Assembly (NCBI GenBank): GCA_020848995.1
Contig: JADLHA010000014.1
Span: 1 to 37,444 of the forward strand
Length of the DNA stretch: 37,444 nucleotides
From: Saprospiraceae bacterium
GTDB lineage: Bacteria; Bacteroidota; Bacteroidia; Chitinophagales; Saprospiraceae
Direction: 5' to 3'
The notes under the pieces were generated by a model. The model was not told where the DNA came from, made no database searches, and saw only the letters and a list, made by a program, of their open reading frames with translations. The position numbers were made by a program, and so were the translations under genes. Shown in pieces: positions 16,435 through 24,651 of this stretch (the stretch's first letter is position 1; the number at the start of each line of letters is the position of its first letter).

Positions 16435-17637
16435 ATGAAAATGCATTTCAACCAATTGATCGTAGCCTTTTTCCTGGCCATGGTGTCGCACGGCATCCAG
16501 GCTCAGTTCGACGACGTATATTACGATCCCGACCGCGACGGAAATTCGACGGAATACGACGCGCGCGCACAGGATGGAGCGTTTTCTGACCAGGACGGAT
16601 CGCAATACGAATACTTCGATGAATCGGATTACGACGACGAATCCGGCGAATGGGAGTCGCAGGACTACTATTACACTTCGAGGATTCGCCGCTTCCACCG
16701 GCCGGTATACGGCATCGACTTTTACGATCCGTATTATACGCATTACAGCTACTTCGACCCATGGGATTACGACCCGTGGCTTAATTACGGAGACATCTAC
16801 TCAGGTGGATGGAGCGTCCGCTTTTATACAGGGCCGGTGCGGTGGACCTACGGGAGCTATTACGGCAGACCCTACTGGTCCTACCACGACTGGTACTATG
16901 GCTGGAACCCCTTTCCCTTTGCCTACGCCTGGGGTTACAGGCCCTATTCGTTTTATTCCTGCAATTTCTTCCACTGGAATGACCACCGATATGGGCATTA
17001 CCGGGACGGGCATTACCACCACGGCTACGACGGAAATGACCATGATCGCCGCTACCATTACGGAAGCCGCAATTTCGGGCTGACCAACACCTCGAGGCAG
17101 GGTCCTGTCCGGCTGAAGGATCAGTCACCGGTCAGGCTGGTTGAGGCTGAAGGCACTCCCTTGATCACCGACCGGTCTGCCAATCCGCCACGTCGCGTGG
17201 TAAGGCAGGCCGATGGCGATGCCTATGTTCCCAAATCGACTCCCGCACCAAAATCCAAGGTGGACCGCAGCGCTCCGGAAAGGACGGAACGTCCGGATGG
17301 CTATGTTCCGCAGCGATCGTGGACCCGACCTTCACCCGGGCGCAGTAGCCGGAGCAGCGACATCCCCTCCGACCGGGAAGAGCGCGTGCGTTCCGATCGT
17401 CCGGAACCGGAGCGCTCGTTGCGGCCTCACCACTCGTACAAACCCCAGGACGCGGCTCCTGAACGCAGCAGCAGGAATGGTGCACCAGAGCGCAGCCAAA
17501 AGCCATCCCAGGAAGAACGCAAATTTTCTCCCAGCCAAATCTTTAAAGACTTGAATTCGGGCGATTCTCAAAAGTCCGGAGGCAGGGAGAGCAGCAGGGA
17601 AGGCAAAAAGGGAAGTTCGCGCAAGTCGCCCCGTTAA
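16435..17637 (+). CDS. Tyr/Trp-rich secreted protein with a charged C-terminal tail
   Basis: A 400-residue protein with a signal peptide (QLIVAFFLAMVSHGIQAQ). Residues about 25-80 are acidic (Asp, Glu, Tyr). Residues about 85-215 are extremely rich in Tyr, Trp, Phe, Gly and His (for example YDPYYTHYSYFDPWDYDPW), and the rest is a Pro/Arg/Ser-rich basic tail (many repeats of PERS and SDRPE type) that is probably disordered. I recognise no enzyme domain. Similar Tyr-rich secreted proteins are common in Bacteroidota, but the function is unknown; surface or matrix binding is a guess. The outer-membrane protein gene follows after 29 nt and may be co-transcribed. Confidence 0.8.
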   Translation: MKMHFNQLIVAFFLAMVSHGIQAQFDDVYYDPDRDGNSTEYDARAQDGAFSDQDGSQYEYFDESDYDDESGEWESQDYYYTSRIRRFHRPVYGIDFYDPYYTHYSYFDPWDYDPWLNYGDIYSGGWSVRFYTGPVRWTYGSYYGRPYWSYHDWYYGWNPFPFAYAWGYRPYSFYSCNFFHWNDHRYGHYRDGHYHHGYDGNDHDRRYHYGSRNFGLTNTSRQGPVRLKDQSPVRLVEAEGTPLITDRSANPPRRVVRQADGDAYVPKSTPAPKSKVDRSAPERTERPDGYVPQRSWTRPSPGRSSRSSDIPSDREERVRSDRPEPERSLRPHHSYKPQDAAPERSSRNGAPERSQKPSQEERKFSPSQIFKDLNSGDSQKSGGRESSREGKKGSSRKSPR

Positions 17638-17666
17638 TCCAAAGGCCAATTTTCACAAAGGGGTTC

Positions 17667-19223
17667 ATGAAGATGAATAGGAAGGTGCTACCCTGCTTTG
17701 CCCTGTTATGGGCAGGCATTCAGACCGCCGGAGGCCAGACGGCTTCGGAAGCCTTGCGGCTGAGCACCACCCGGCCGGAGGCCACGGCGAGGGCTATGGC
17801 GATGGGTTCAGCCTTTTCCGCCGTCGGTGCAGATTACACCGCCGTGGCGGTCAACCCGGCGGGGGTGGCCTTTTTCCGGAAGGGCGACGCCACCATCGGC
17901 CTGAAGGTGCAGCATACGGTCACGGAAGCCACGTTGCAGTCGCCCACGGGCATCAACGCACCTTACGACAAAGACCGCAATAAGCTGGCCATAGAAGCCT
18001 TGGGGGTAGTTGGCGTAACCGAGCCCCGCAACTTCAACTGGTCCACGCTGAACGTGTCGATCCAGGTTCACCGGATCGCCGATTTCTTGCAGGGTGTGCA
18101 CTACGTGGGCACGGGCGCAGGATCGATCACAGACCGCTTTTTGGAACGTTCCCTGGACCCTGAGGGGCAGGGCCTGGAAGGGATCCATCCCGACGACCTC
18201 GACCCTTTTGAAGCCGGACTGGCCTTCGAAGCCGGCGCCCTGTACGACCTGGGGTCCGACCCCGACAAGTACCTATACCACACTGATCTGTTGGACCATC
18301 CCGGCTACCAGCTCGAACGCGAGCAGCGATTGAAGCTGAGCCGGGGGCTTCACGAAATCAGCCTCAACGTCGGTGGCCTCTACCGCGAATGGCTCGCCGT
18401 AGGAGTCGGCATCCAGGTTCCCCTGGGCAGTTTCTCCAGCCGCTCGGAGTATTTCGAGCGGGAAGATGTAGCCGGTGCACTGGCGCCGTTCCGCAGCCTG
18501 CGTTTCGATTCGGAGCTGACGACCCGCGTTGCCGGCATCGGAATGAAGGCCGGGGTCATCGTTCGACCGCTGCCCTTCCTCCGCCTGGGAGCCAGCCTGC
18601 AGTCGCCCTACGCCATGGAGCTGCGCGACCAATACAGCACCGCTCTTGAATACACCTTTGTACTTCGCGGCGCCGACACAACCATTTCGGTGCAATCGCC
18701 CGAAGGCGAATTCAAATACAACCTCTTCACCCCCTGGAAGGCAGTCCTTTCGGGTGCCCTGGTGCTTCCCTACGGACTGATCACGGTCGATGCCGACTGG
18801 TACGACCCCCGAAACGCGTCGTACCGGCTGACCACTCACAGCGACGACCCGGGCGACAGCGACCTGCAACGTCAGGTCAATGCGGACATCGACAAACAAT
18901 ACAAACCCGTATGGCAGTACCGAATGGGCGCAGAGCTGGCCTTGGGCCACCTGCGGCTGCGTGGCGGCCACCAGTGGCTGGAGCAGCCTTACCGCAACGC
19001 CACCGGCTGGGATAAGGTCCTGAGTTTCGGGCTGGGATACCGCGCCAACCGGTTTTACCTCGACCTCGCTTACGCCCTCTCCCAATACGAACAGTCGTTA
19101 GCCCCTTACCTCACCGGCGAATCCGATTTCAACGGCGACGGAAAAGTAGATGCCGTCATTCCACTCGTGGACCAGGAGATTGAGCGCACACAATTCATGG
19201 TCACCCTGGGGTGGAAACTGTGA
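17667..19223 (+). CDS. outer-membrane beta-barrel protein, FadL/OmpP1-like
   Basis: A 518-residue protein with a signal peptide (VLPCFALLWAGIQTAGGQT). The mature N-terminus EALRLSTTRPEATARAMAMG and SAFSAVGADYTAVAVNPAGV is typical of the FadL/OmpP1 transport family of Bacteroidota; PorV-like proteins share this beginning. The rest alternates beta strands with acidic loops and ends in a strand (FMVTLGWKL), as expected for a barrel. Role: probably passage of hydrophobic compounds across the outer membrane, or an accessory role in secretion; the sequence does not decide. An EF-hand-like Asp-rich loop, DFNGDGKVDAV, is visible near residue 485. Confidence 0.85.
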   Translation: MKMNRKVLPCFALLWAGIQTAGGQTASEALRLSTTRPEATARAMAMGSAFSAVGADYTAVAVNPAGVAFFRKGDATIGLKVQHTVTEATLQSPTGINAPYDKDRNKLAIEALGVVGVTEPRNFNWSTLNVSIQVHRIADFLQGVHYVGTGAGSITDRFLERSLDPEGQGLEGIHPDDLDPFEAGLAFEAGALYDLGSDPDKYLYHTDLLDHPGYQLEREQRLKLSRGLHEISLNVGGLYREWLAVGVGIQVPLGSFSSRSEYFEREDVAGALAPFRSLRFDSELTTRVAGIGMKAGVIVRPLPFLRLGASLQSPYAMELRDQYSTALEYTFVLRGADTTISVQSPEGEFKYNLFTPWKAVLSGALVLPYGLITVDADWYDPRNASYRLTTHSDDPGDSDLQRQVNADIDKQYKPVWQYRMGAELALGHLRLRGGHQWLEQPYRNATGWDKVLSFGLGYRANRFYLDLAYALSQYEQSLAPYLTGESDFNGDGKVDAVIPLVDQEIERTQFMVTLGWKL

Positions 19224-19265
19224 GGCCACAGGGTGCCGGCTTTGGGAAATTTGCGCTGCCGCCGT

Positions 19266-19296
19266 TTTGATTTCCTGGGAATTTGACCTATCTATG
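19266..19296 (+). promoter_or_regulatory. Bacteroidota-type promoter of yaaA
   Basis: -33 TTTG (19266-19269), 19-nt spacer, -7 TATCTATG (19289-19296; one mismatch to TAnnTTTG), 20 nt before the yaaA ATG. The spacing fits the usual sigma-A promoter of this phylum. Confidence 0.6.
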
Positions 19297-19316
19297 TCGG
19301 AGAAACGCCTGACGCC

Positions 19317-20081
19317 ATGATTGCCGTGCTCTCGCCTTCGAAGACGATGGATTTTCGCCATCCGCCCGGAATGCCCGGAAGATCGGTTCCCAGCATGCTG
19401 GAGCAGACCCATGTCCTGGCACATCTTTTGCGCACTAAATCGGCCGCCCAGCTTCGCAAACTGATGGACGTAAGCGATGCTCTGGCGCGCGAAGCGCAGC
19501 AGCATTTTCTGAATTATTCGGAGGAGCACAGCGAGGCAAACACCAAACCGGCGTTCTATGCTTTTTCCGGGGATGTGTACCGCGGACTTGACGCCGCAAG
19601 TCTAAGCGACAGAGAGGTCGAATACTGCGAGCGGCATGTGCGCATCCTGAGTGGTTTTTACGGGCTGCTGCGACCGCTGGACCGCATTCAGCCCTACCGG
19701 CTCGAAATGGGCCTGGCGCTGAAGGTGGGTAAATGCAAGGATCTCTACGCCTACTGGAAGCCCCACATCGGAAAATGGCTGGCCGCTGACCTGGCTGGGT
19801 CCAAGCCTCCGGCAATCATCAACCTGGCATCGCAGGAGTATTTCCTTGCGATCCCCCTGGAAGACATTCCGGTATCCGTCATCCACATCCATTTTCGCGA
19901 AATGGCCGGAGGCAAAATGGTCTTCCGGAGTTTTAATGCAAAGAGGGCACGGGGAGCCATGGCGCGTTTCATGGCAGATGCCCGGTGCAGCGAGCTCAGC
20001 GAACTCAAAAAATTCGACCTTGGAGGTTATGCTTTTGAACCGGACGCTTCGGACGTCCACAACTGGTATTTCCTTAAATGA
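19317..20081 (+). CDS. yaaA: peroxide stress protein YaaA (DUF328)
   Basis: A 254-residue protein with clear YaaA features: MIAVLSPSKTMDF at the start, FYAFSGDVYRGLDA, the signature SGFYGLLRPLDRIQPYRLEM, then INLASQEYF and the C-terminal GGYAFEPDASDVHNWYFLK. YaaA lowers intracellular iron and protects DNA against hydrogen peroxide in Escherichia coli, and binds DNA. It has full length and no damage. Its stop overlaps the start of the penicillin acylase gene (ATGA), so the two are translationally coupled. Confidence 0.96.
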   Translation: MIAVLSPSKTMDFRHPPGMPGRSVPSMLEQTHVLAHLLRTKSAAQLRKLMDVSDALAREAQQHFLNYSEEHSEANTKPAFYAFSGDVYRGLDAASLSDREVEYCERHVRILSGFYGLLRPLDRIQPYRLEMGLALKVGKCKDLYAYWKPHIGKWLAADLAGSKPPAIINLASQEYFLAIPLEDIPVSVIHIHFREMAGGKMVFRSFNAKRARGAMARFMADARCSELSELKKFDLGGYAFEPDASDVHNWYFLK

Positions 20082-22495
20082 AAAAACTAAAATCAATAAG
20101 TTGGCTGTTGTCGCCCTGGATCTTGTCGTGCTTCTGGCTCTGGAAACTCGGGGGGGCGATCGAAGCGGGTGAACAGCGCCTTCCCCCACCGGGAAAGTTC
20201 TTCAGCCCTGCCGTGGGAATGTGGTGGAATGCCATGTGGGTGGACCGCTCAACACCGGAAGCACTGTCGCTGGAAGGCGTGCAGGGAGAAGTGTATTTCG
20301 ACGAGCGGATGGTGCCGCACATCTTTGCTGAAGGTGACCACCAGGCATTTTTTATTCAAGGGTACGTTCACGCCATGCACCGGCTCTGGCAAATGGATTT
20401 TTCGGCGCGGGCAGGGGAGGGGAGACTCAGCGAGGTGGTCGGACCCGCAGCGGTGGAATTTGACCGGTTGAAACGGCGAAAGGGACTTGCCGAAGCGGCT
20501 CGCCAAAGCGTGGAACACTGGAAGCAGGACAGCTTCCTGCTGTCGCGACTGGAAGCATACGTGCGCGGCGTCAACGCCCGGATCAATCAGATGCGGGCGC
20601 GCGACCTGCCCATCGAATACAAACTGCTCGACTACGCTCCGGAGCCCTGGAGCCTGTTCCGCAGCGCCCTCTACCACAAAAGCATGGCTGAGATCCTTTG
20701 CGGGCGCGACAAAGACATCGAAATGAACAACGCGCGGGCATTTTTTAAACAAGATTTTGCCCGGCTGTTTCCGGAACTGGACAGTCTGACCGATCCCGTC
20801 ATTCCCCGTGGAACGGATTGGGCAGGAATCCCGCCGATGCCGCAGCTGGAAGCGGGGGAGGCCTCTGAGGTGGGCTTTTTGCCCTTCTCCCGAGACCAGG
20901 GGCCGGCGGGACTGGGGAGCAACAACTGGGCGGTTGGTCCATGGAGATCCCGTTCGGGAAACCCCATCCTCTGCAACGACCCCCACCTCACCCTGACCCT
21001 TCCGTCGATTTGGTACGAGCAGCAGATCGCAACCCCGGAATACCGGGTTTACGGAGTGAGCTTTCCCGGCATTCCCGGCGTGATCGTCGGTTTCAACGAT
21101 TCCATCGCCTGGGGCGTCACCAACGCCGGATGGGACGTACTCGACTGGTACCGCGTCGAGTGGAAGGACGCCAGCATGTCGCATTACAGGCTCGATGGCG
21201 AATGGAAACTAACGAACGTTCGTTTGGATACCATCCGCATTCGCGGTGGGGGCTACCTGGTCGATTCGGTGCGGCTGAGCCACTGGGGCCCCGTGCTCTA
21301 TACGGATCCCGCACACCGCCGCTACGGACTGGCCATGCACTGGATCATCCAGCATCCGCCGGAACAGCAGGAGTACCGAACGTTTATGACGATGAACCGC
21401 GCACGCAACTACGACGGCTACCGCGAAGCCTGCACGCATTTCCCCTATCCCGCACAAAATTTTGCCTTCGCTTCCGCTACGGGAGATATCGCCCTGACCC
21501 TGGGTGGCAACATGCCGCTTAAGCGCGATCAGCAGGGGCGTTTTGTGGCAGACGGCAGCATCAGTGGCAACGGCTGGCAGGGCTTCCTCGAACCGCGCTA
21601 CAACCCGCAGGTTCACAATCCCGAACGGGGCTTCATCTCATCGGCCAACCAGCGCACGACGGACGACGCCTTTCCGGTTTATTACAACGACGGCGATTTC
21701 CGTGCGTTCCGCGGCACACTGATCAACCGCTACCTCGGACAGCGCAGCGACTGGGGTGTGGAAGACATGATGCGCCTCCAATACAATGCCTACAGCCTGA
21801 AAGCAGAAATTTCCCTGCCTTACCTGCTCGCATCGTTGGATACCTCGGCGCTCGACGACCGTGGTCGCCTTATCGCCCGGCGCCTGCAGACCTGGGACCT
21901 CGTTTATGATTCTTCCAGCGTCGAAGCCGTTTGGTACGACCGCTGGTTCGAGGTTTTCCAGCGCCTGGTTTGGGATGAAGTCCTCGACACCCCGGCCGTG
22001 GCGCGGCCTGGAGAAGTAGCGACCATGGAATTGCTGCGCAGGCAGCCGGAGAGCCCATGGTTTGACCTGCGCGGCACGGCCTTGCGCGAAGGGGCACCGG
22101 AGATTGCGCGGATGGCTTTTGACAGCCTGCTGAGTTTCGACCGGCAACAGGAAGAAAGACAGGACTGGGCCCGTTACCGCAATGCCGCCATCCAGCACCT
22201 TGCCCGCATACCTGCGTTCAGCGAATCGGGCATCCGGTCTCCCGGCAACGAAGACCTCATCAACGCCCATGCCCGGGTATTTGGTCCATCCTGGCGAATG
22301 ATCGTAGAATTGACTCCCAAGGGCCCGAGGGCTTATGGCGTTTACCCGGGTGGCCAAGAGGGTCAACCCGGAAGCCGCCATTACATAGATATGATTGACC
22401 ACTGGTCTAAGGGGAAATATTATGAACTGCACTTCTGGCGCGAGCCGCCCGCTGTGGGTTCTTTCACTCACAAGCTGAAATTCCAATCCAAATGA
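20078..22495 (+). CDS. penicillin acylase family protein (Ntn hydrolase)
   Basis: An 805-residue precursor of the penicillin G acylase/quorum-quenching acylase family. An N-terminal hydrophobic segment (WLLSPWILSCFWLW) serves as signal or anchor. The alpha chain has the expected IQGYVHAMHRLWQMDFSARA GEGRLSEVVG stretch. The autoprocessing site is GLGSNNWAV with nucleophile Ser281, followed by NDPHLTLTLPSIWYE. The beta chain contains VIVGFNDSIAWGVTN. Members cut side-chain amides such as beta-lactams, acyl-homoserine lactones or lipopeptides; the substrate cannot be told here. It is the second gene of the yaaA operon, overlapping both neighbours by ATGA. Confidence 0.95.
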   Translation: MKKLKSISWLLSPWILSCFWLWKLGGAIEAGEQRLPPPGKFFSPAVGMWWNAMWVDRSTPEALSLEGVQGEVYFDERMVPHIFAEGDHQAFFIQGYVHAMHRLWQMDFSARAGEGRLSEVVGPAAVEFDRLKRRKGLAEAARQSVEHWKQDSFLLSRLEAYVRGVNARINQMRARDLPIEYKLLDYAPEPWSLFRSALYHKSMAEILCGRDKDIEMNNARAFFKQDFARLFPELDSLTDPVIPRGTDWAGIPPMPQLEAGEASEVGFLPFSRDQGPAGLGSNNWAVGPWRSRSGNPILCNDPHLTLTLPSIWYEQQIATPEYRVYGVSFPGIPGVIVGFNDSIAWGVTNAGWDVLDWYRVEWKDASMSHYRLDGEWKLTNVRLDTIRIRGGGYLVDSVRLSHWGPVLYTDPAHRRYGLAMHWIIQHPPEQQEYRTFMTMNRARNYDGYREACTHFPYPAQNFAFASATGDIALTLGGNMPLKRDQQGRFVADGSISGNGWQGFLEPRYNPQVHNPERGFISSANQRTTDDAFPVYYNDGDFRAFRGTLINRYLGQRSDWGVEDMMRLQYNAYSLKAEISLPYLLASLDTSALDDRGRLIARRLQTWDLVYDSSSVEAVWYDRWFEVFQRLVWDEVLDTPAVARPGEVATMELLRRQPESPWFDLRGTALREGAPEIARMAFDSLLSFDRQQEERQDWARYRNAAIQHLARIPAFSESGIRSPGNEDLINAHARVFGPSWRMIVELTPKGPRAYGVYPGGQEGQPGSRHYIDMIDHWSKGKYYELHFWREPPAVGSFTHKLKFQSK

Positions 22496-22860
22496 CGATG
22501 CCTTCTCCCCGGATGTATGCCCTCGGGACTGCCGCAATTGCCATCGCAGCGCTTTTCATCCCCTTCTGGCAGGCTCCATTCGCCCTTTCGTTGCTTCTGG
22601 CCCTTATGTTGCCCGTGCCCATGGCTTACGGGCTTCTGACGAGCTTTGCGAGCCATGCGATCGCCTGTATGGTTTTTTGTTCGATGGCCATGGGATCGGA
22701 AAGCGGCGACCTCGTCGAGCGCATAGGACGTTTATTTATGGGAATTTCCCCGGTATTATTGGTAGTGATCAGCGCAGTGGTGTATGGATTCACGGCCACC
22801 CTTGGCGCCTGGAGCGGCCTGGTCATTCGCAAGTTTCGGATGGGAACCGTTCGACCCTAA
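22492..22860 (+). CDS. small integral membrane protein
   Basis: A 122-residue protein with three to four hydrophobic segments: MYALGTAAIAIAALFIPFW, a long one at about 28-63 (LSLLLALMLPVPMAYGLLTS and onward), and ISPVLLVVISAVVYGFTATL. It ends in a basic tail (IRKFRMGTVRP), which suggests a cytoplasmic C-terminus. I recognise no family. The start overlaps the acylase stop (ATGA), so it is the third gene of the yaaA-acylase operon. Confidence 0.75.
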   Translation: MTMPSPRMYALGTAAIAIAALFIPFWQAPFALSLLLALMLPVPMAYGLLTSFASHAIACMVFCSMAMGSESGDLVERIGRLFMGISPVLLVVISAVVYGFTATLGAWSGLVIRKFRMGTVRP

Positions 22861-23100
22861 AGGGCACCACTTATAACCCATTGTTGCGTCAGCCAGCCCA
22901 CACAGGCTTACGCGCGAAAAGAATTTAGCTTCACAATCCTGCGTCTTTGTTCACTCAGGCATTGCTCCACATAGCTTCCTTCACCGCGCCTCGTCTTGTT
23001 TTGCCAAATTCATTCCGGCATCAAAACTGGGTTATTCTAGGTACCCTAAAGCATATTTGCACCAAATCTCGATGGGAACAGAATGCTGAATCGGATAACA

Positions 23101-23117
23101 ACCGGTCAGTTGCCGGT
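23101..23117 (-). terminator. weak hairpin after the doxX gene
   Basis: ACCGG and CCGGT (5-bp stem, 7-nt loop) lie just past the doxX-like stop codon. On the minus strand TTGTTATCC follows, a poor T tract. The 256 nt between this gene and the acylase operon hold no gene I can support. Confidence 0.3.
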
Positions 23118-23542
23118 CACCATTTTTCTTTGGGCAGTCGCGTGACGCCAAAAAAGCGCCGTATGGAGTAGCGTCCGGTGCCATACACCAACACGTGGAT
23201 CATGCCTCCGATGAAGGCGATGTTTTTCATGAAGTGGATGGCCTGGATGTTGCGGACTTCCGGAGGATCGTTCCAGAAAGGGTAAACGATGAATGTGACC
23301 GGAACCCAGTAAAGCAGCAGGAGCGTCACGGCAAAGGCAGGGCGGTAACCAATGAGCAGGAAGATGCCGCCGACGAAAAGGGCAAAAGCGGTGAAGTAGA
23401 TCAAAAATTCGGGATACCAGCTCAGTCCATACTCGATGAGGGTGCTGCGGGTGCGGTCGAGAAACTGCAGGGTGGTAAAGGCCTCAAACAGGGAAATGGC
23501 CGCGATCATGGCCCTGGCCACCAGGTCAAAACTGTCTTTCAT
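23117..23542 (-). CDS. DoxX family membrane protein
   Basis: A 141-residue protein with four predicted membrane segments (near 8-22, 45-65, 70-88 and 105-125), including FALFVGGIFLLIGYRPAFAV and LLLLYWVPVTFIVYPFW. The length and the pattern FMKNIAFIGGMIHVLVYGTG near the C-terminus are typical of DoxX-like proteins of Bacteroidota. The molecular function of most members is unsettled; some act in redox or quinone-linked reactions. It starts 27 nt after the iscA-like gene on the same strand, so the two probably share a transcript. Confidence 0.85.
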   Translation of the reverse strand: MKDSFDLVARAMIAAISLFEAFTTLQFLDRTRSTLIEYGLSWYPEFLIYFTAFALFVGGIFLLIGYRPAFAVTLLLLYWVPVTFIVYPFWNDPPEVRNIQAIHFMKNIAFIGGMIHVLVYGTGRYSIRRFFGVTRLPKEKW

Positions 23543-23569
23543 GGCGGTGAGGTCTGCGCTGTTGGGCGC

Positions 23570-23920
23570 TTAGGCGGAAAAGGACTGGCCGCAACCGCAG
23601 GTTTCACGGGCGTTGGGGTTGATAAAACTGAAGCCCCGGTTGTTGAGTCCGTCGATCCAGTCGATCTCCATGCCGATGAGGTAGAGGGCGTGCGCAGGTT
23701 CCATAAAGACCCTCATTCCCTGGATGTCGTAAACCTGGTCTTTATCCTGTTGAAGGTCAAAGCCGAGCATGTAGCTGAAGCCCGAACATCCGCCGCCTTT
23801 GACGCCGATGCGCAAACCGTGGCTTTCGGGAATGTGCTGTTCCTCCCGGATGCGATGCAGGGCTTTGATCGCCGTTTCGGTAATCCGGATGGGTGCTGCC
23901 TGGGTGGTTTCTGTAGCCAT
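23570..23920 (-). CDS. A-type iron-sulfur carrier (IscA/ErpA/HesB family)
   Basis: A 116-residue protein from the ATG at 23920 (MATETTQAAPIRITETAIKA). An upstream in-frame ATG at 24097 would run into the divergent promoter and is rejected. The three conserved cysteines are present: GGGCSGF and the C-terminal pair ETCGCGQSF. The signature stretch RIGVKGGGCSGFSYMLGFD and FINPNARETCGCG are canonical. The protein carries Fe-S clusters or iron to target apoproteins in the cytoplasm. It is first in a two-gene unit with doxX and is divergent from a membrane-anchored protein. Confidence 0.96.
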   Translation of the reverse strand: MATETTQAAPIRITETAIKALHRIREEQHIPESHGLRIGVKGGGCSGFSYMLGFDLQQDKDQVYDIQGMRVFMEPAHALYLIGMEIDWIDGLNNRGFSFINPNARETCGCGQSFSA

Positions 23921-23943
23921 GTTGCACGTTTTTGTTTGAAACG

Positions 23944-23951
23944 CAAAGTTA
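23944..23951 (-). promoter_or_regulatory. -7 element of the iscA-like gene
   Basis: On the minus strand this reads TAACTTTG, an exact TAnnTTTG, 23 nt before the start codon. The -33 element is not obvious. Confidence 0.55.
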
Positions 23952-24011
23952 GGGCATTTTGTTCGGATGCCGGGGCAGCGCCGGCCTGGCCGGTGCTCGC
24001 ACAACATTGCG

Positions 24012-24019
24012 TACTTTTG
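24012..24019 (+). promoter_or_regulatory. -7 element of the membrane-anchored protein gene
   Basis: TACTTTTG, an exact TAnnTTTG, lies 19 nt before the ATG at 24039. Together with the site at 23944 it forms a compact divergent promoter pair. Confidence 0.55.
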
Positions 24020-24038
24020 CACCTCAACCCGAAGCGGC

Positions 24039-24557
24039 ATGGAATTTTTCTTCGAACTGCTCAAGTACATCCTGCCATCTGTAGTCGTCATGCTCACGGC
24101 CTACCTGCTGATCCGCATGTACATCGAACGCGAGCAACGCCGCGACTTGGCCCGTCAGCAACGCGAGCTGGCACAGAACAGCCTGCCCCTCAAACTGCAG
24201 GCCTATGAGCGCCTGGCGCTGTTCCTCGAGCGCATACGCATGAACAACCTGGTGCTGCGTTTTGCCGGTGGGGAAAGCGACGCGCCGGGTCTTTGCAAAA
24301 TGCTCATGCTTGGCATCCACCAGGAATACGAGCACAACCTCGTACAGCAGATCTACGTCAGCGACAAGCTCTGGGACATCGTCGAGCTGGCGAAAAACGA
24401 AAGCTTGCATGCCCTCGACGAGGCGATGACCGCCTTTGCAGATCGCGACGTGGAGGCGCTGCGCCGCCACCTCAGCGGCAAAGTCAACGCGGAAACGTCC
24501 AGGATCATCGATGCGGCCATCGACGGCATTCGCAAAGAGATCCGCCTGGTCCTTTGA
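24039..24557 (+). CDS. membrane-anchored protein of unknown function (Bacteroidota-specific type)
   Basis: About 172 residues from the ATG at 24039; an in-frame ATG at 23967 overlaps the divergent promoter and is rejected. One N-terminal membrane helix (LLKYILPSVVVMLTAYLLI) is followed by a charged helix (EREQRRDLARQQREL), then SLPLKLQAYERLALFLERI and further helices. From memory this matches a conserved Bacteroidota family of unknown function (possibly DUF7935), so no function is assigned. The topology suggests a cytoplasmic helical domain attached to the inner membrane. The ABC-F gene follows after 94 nt with its own promoter. Confidence 0.8.
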   Translation: MEFFFELLKYILPSVVVMLTAYLLIRMYIEREQRRDLARQQRELAQNSLPLKLQAYERLALFLERIRMNNLVLRFAGGESDAPGLCKMLMLGIHQEYEHNLVQQIYVSDKLWDIVELAKNESLHALDEAMTAFADRDVEALRRHLSGKVNAETSRIIDAAIDGIRKEIRLVL

Positions 24558-24601
24558 TTTTACCCCTTTCGCGATCCGAGGCTGTCAATGAGCTGCAAAC
24601 G

Positions 24602-24634
24602 TTGCGCGCAGTCGGCAGTGCGGATGTAATTTTG
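24602..24634 (+). promoter_or_regulatory. promoter of the ABC-F gene
   Basis: -33 TTG (24602-24604), 22-nt spacer, -7 TAATTTTG (24627-24634; exact TAnnTTTG), 17 nt before the ATG at 24652. Confidence 0.55.
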
Positions 24635-24651
24635 CGGCCGCAACTCCCATT

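Noticed and set aside
22861-23116. Small gene between the acylase operon and doxX (frame 22947-23171).
   Set aside because: It overlaps the end of doxX, lacks any recognisable feature, and reads like random translation.
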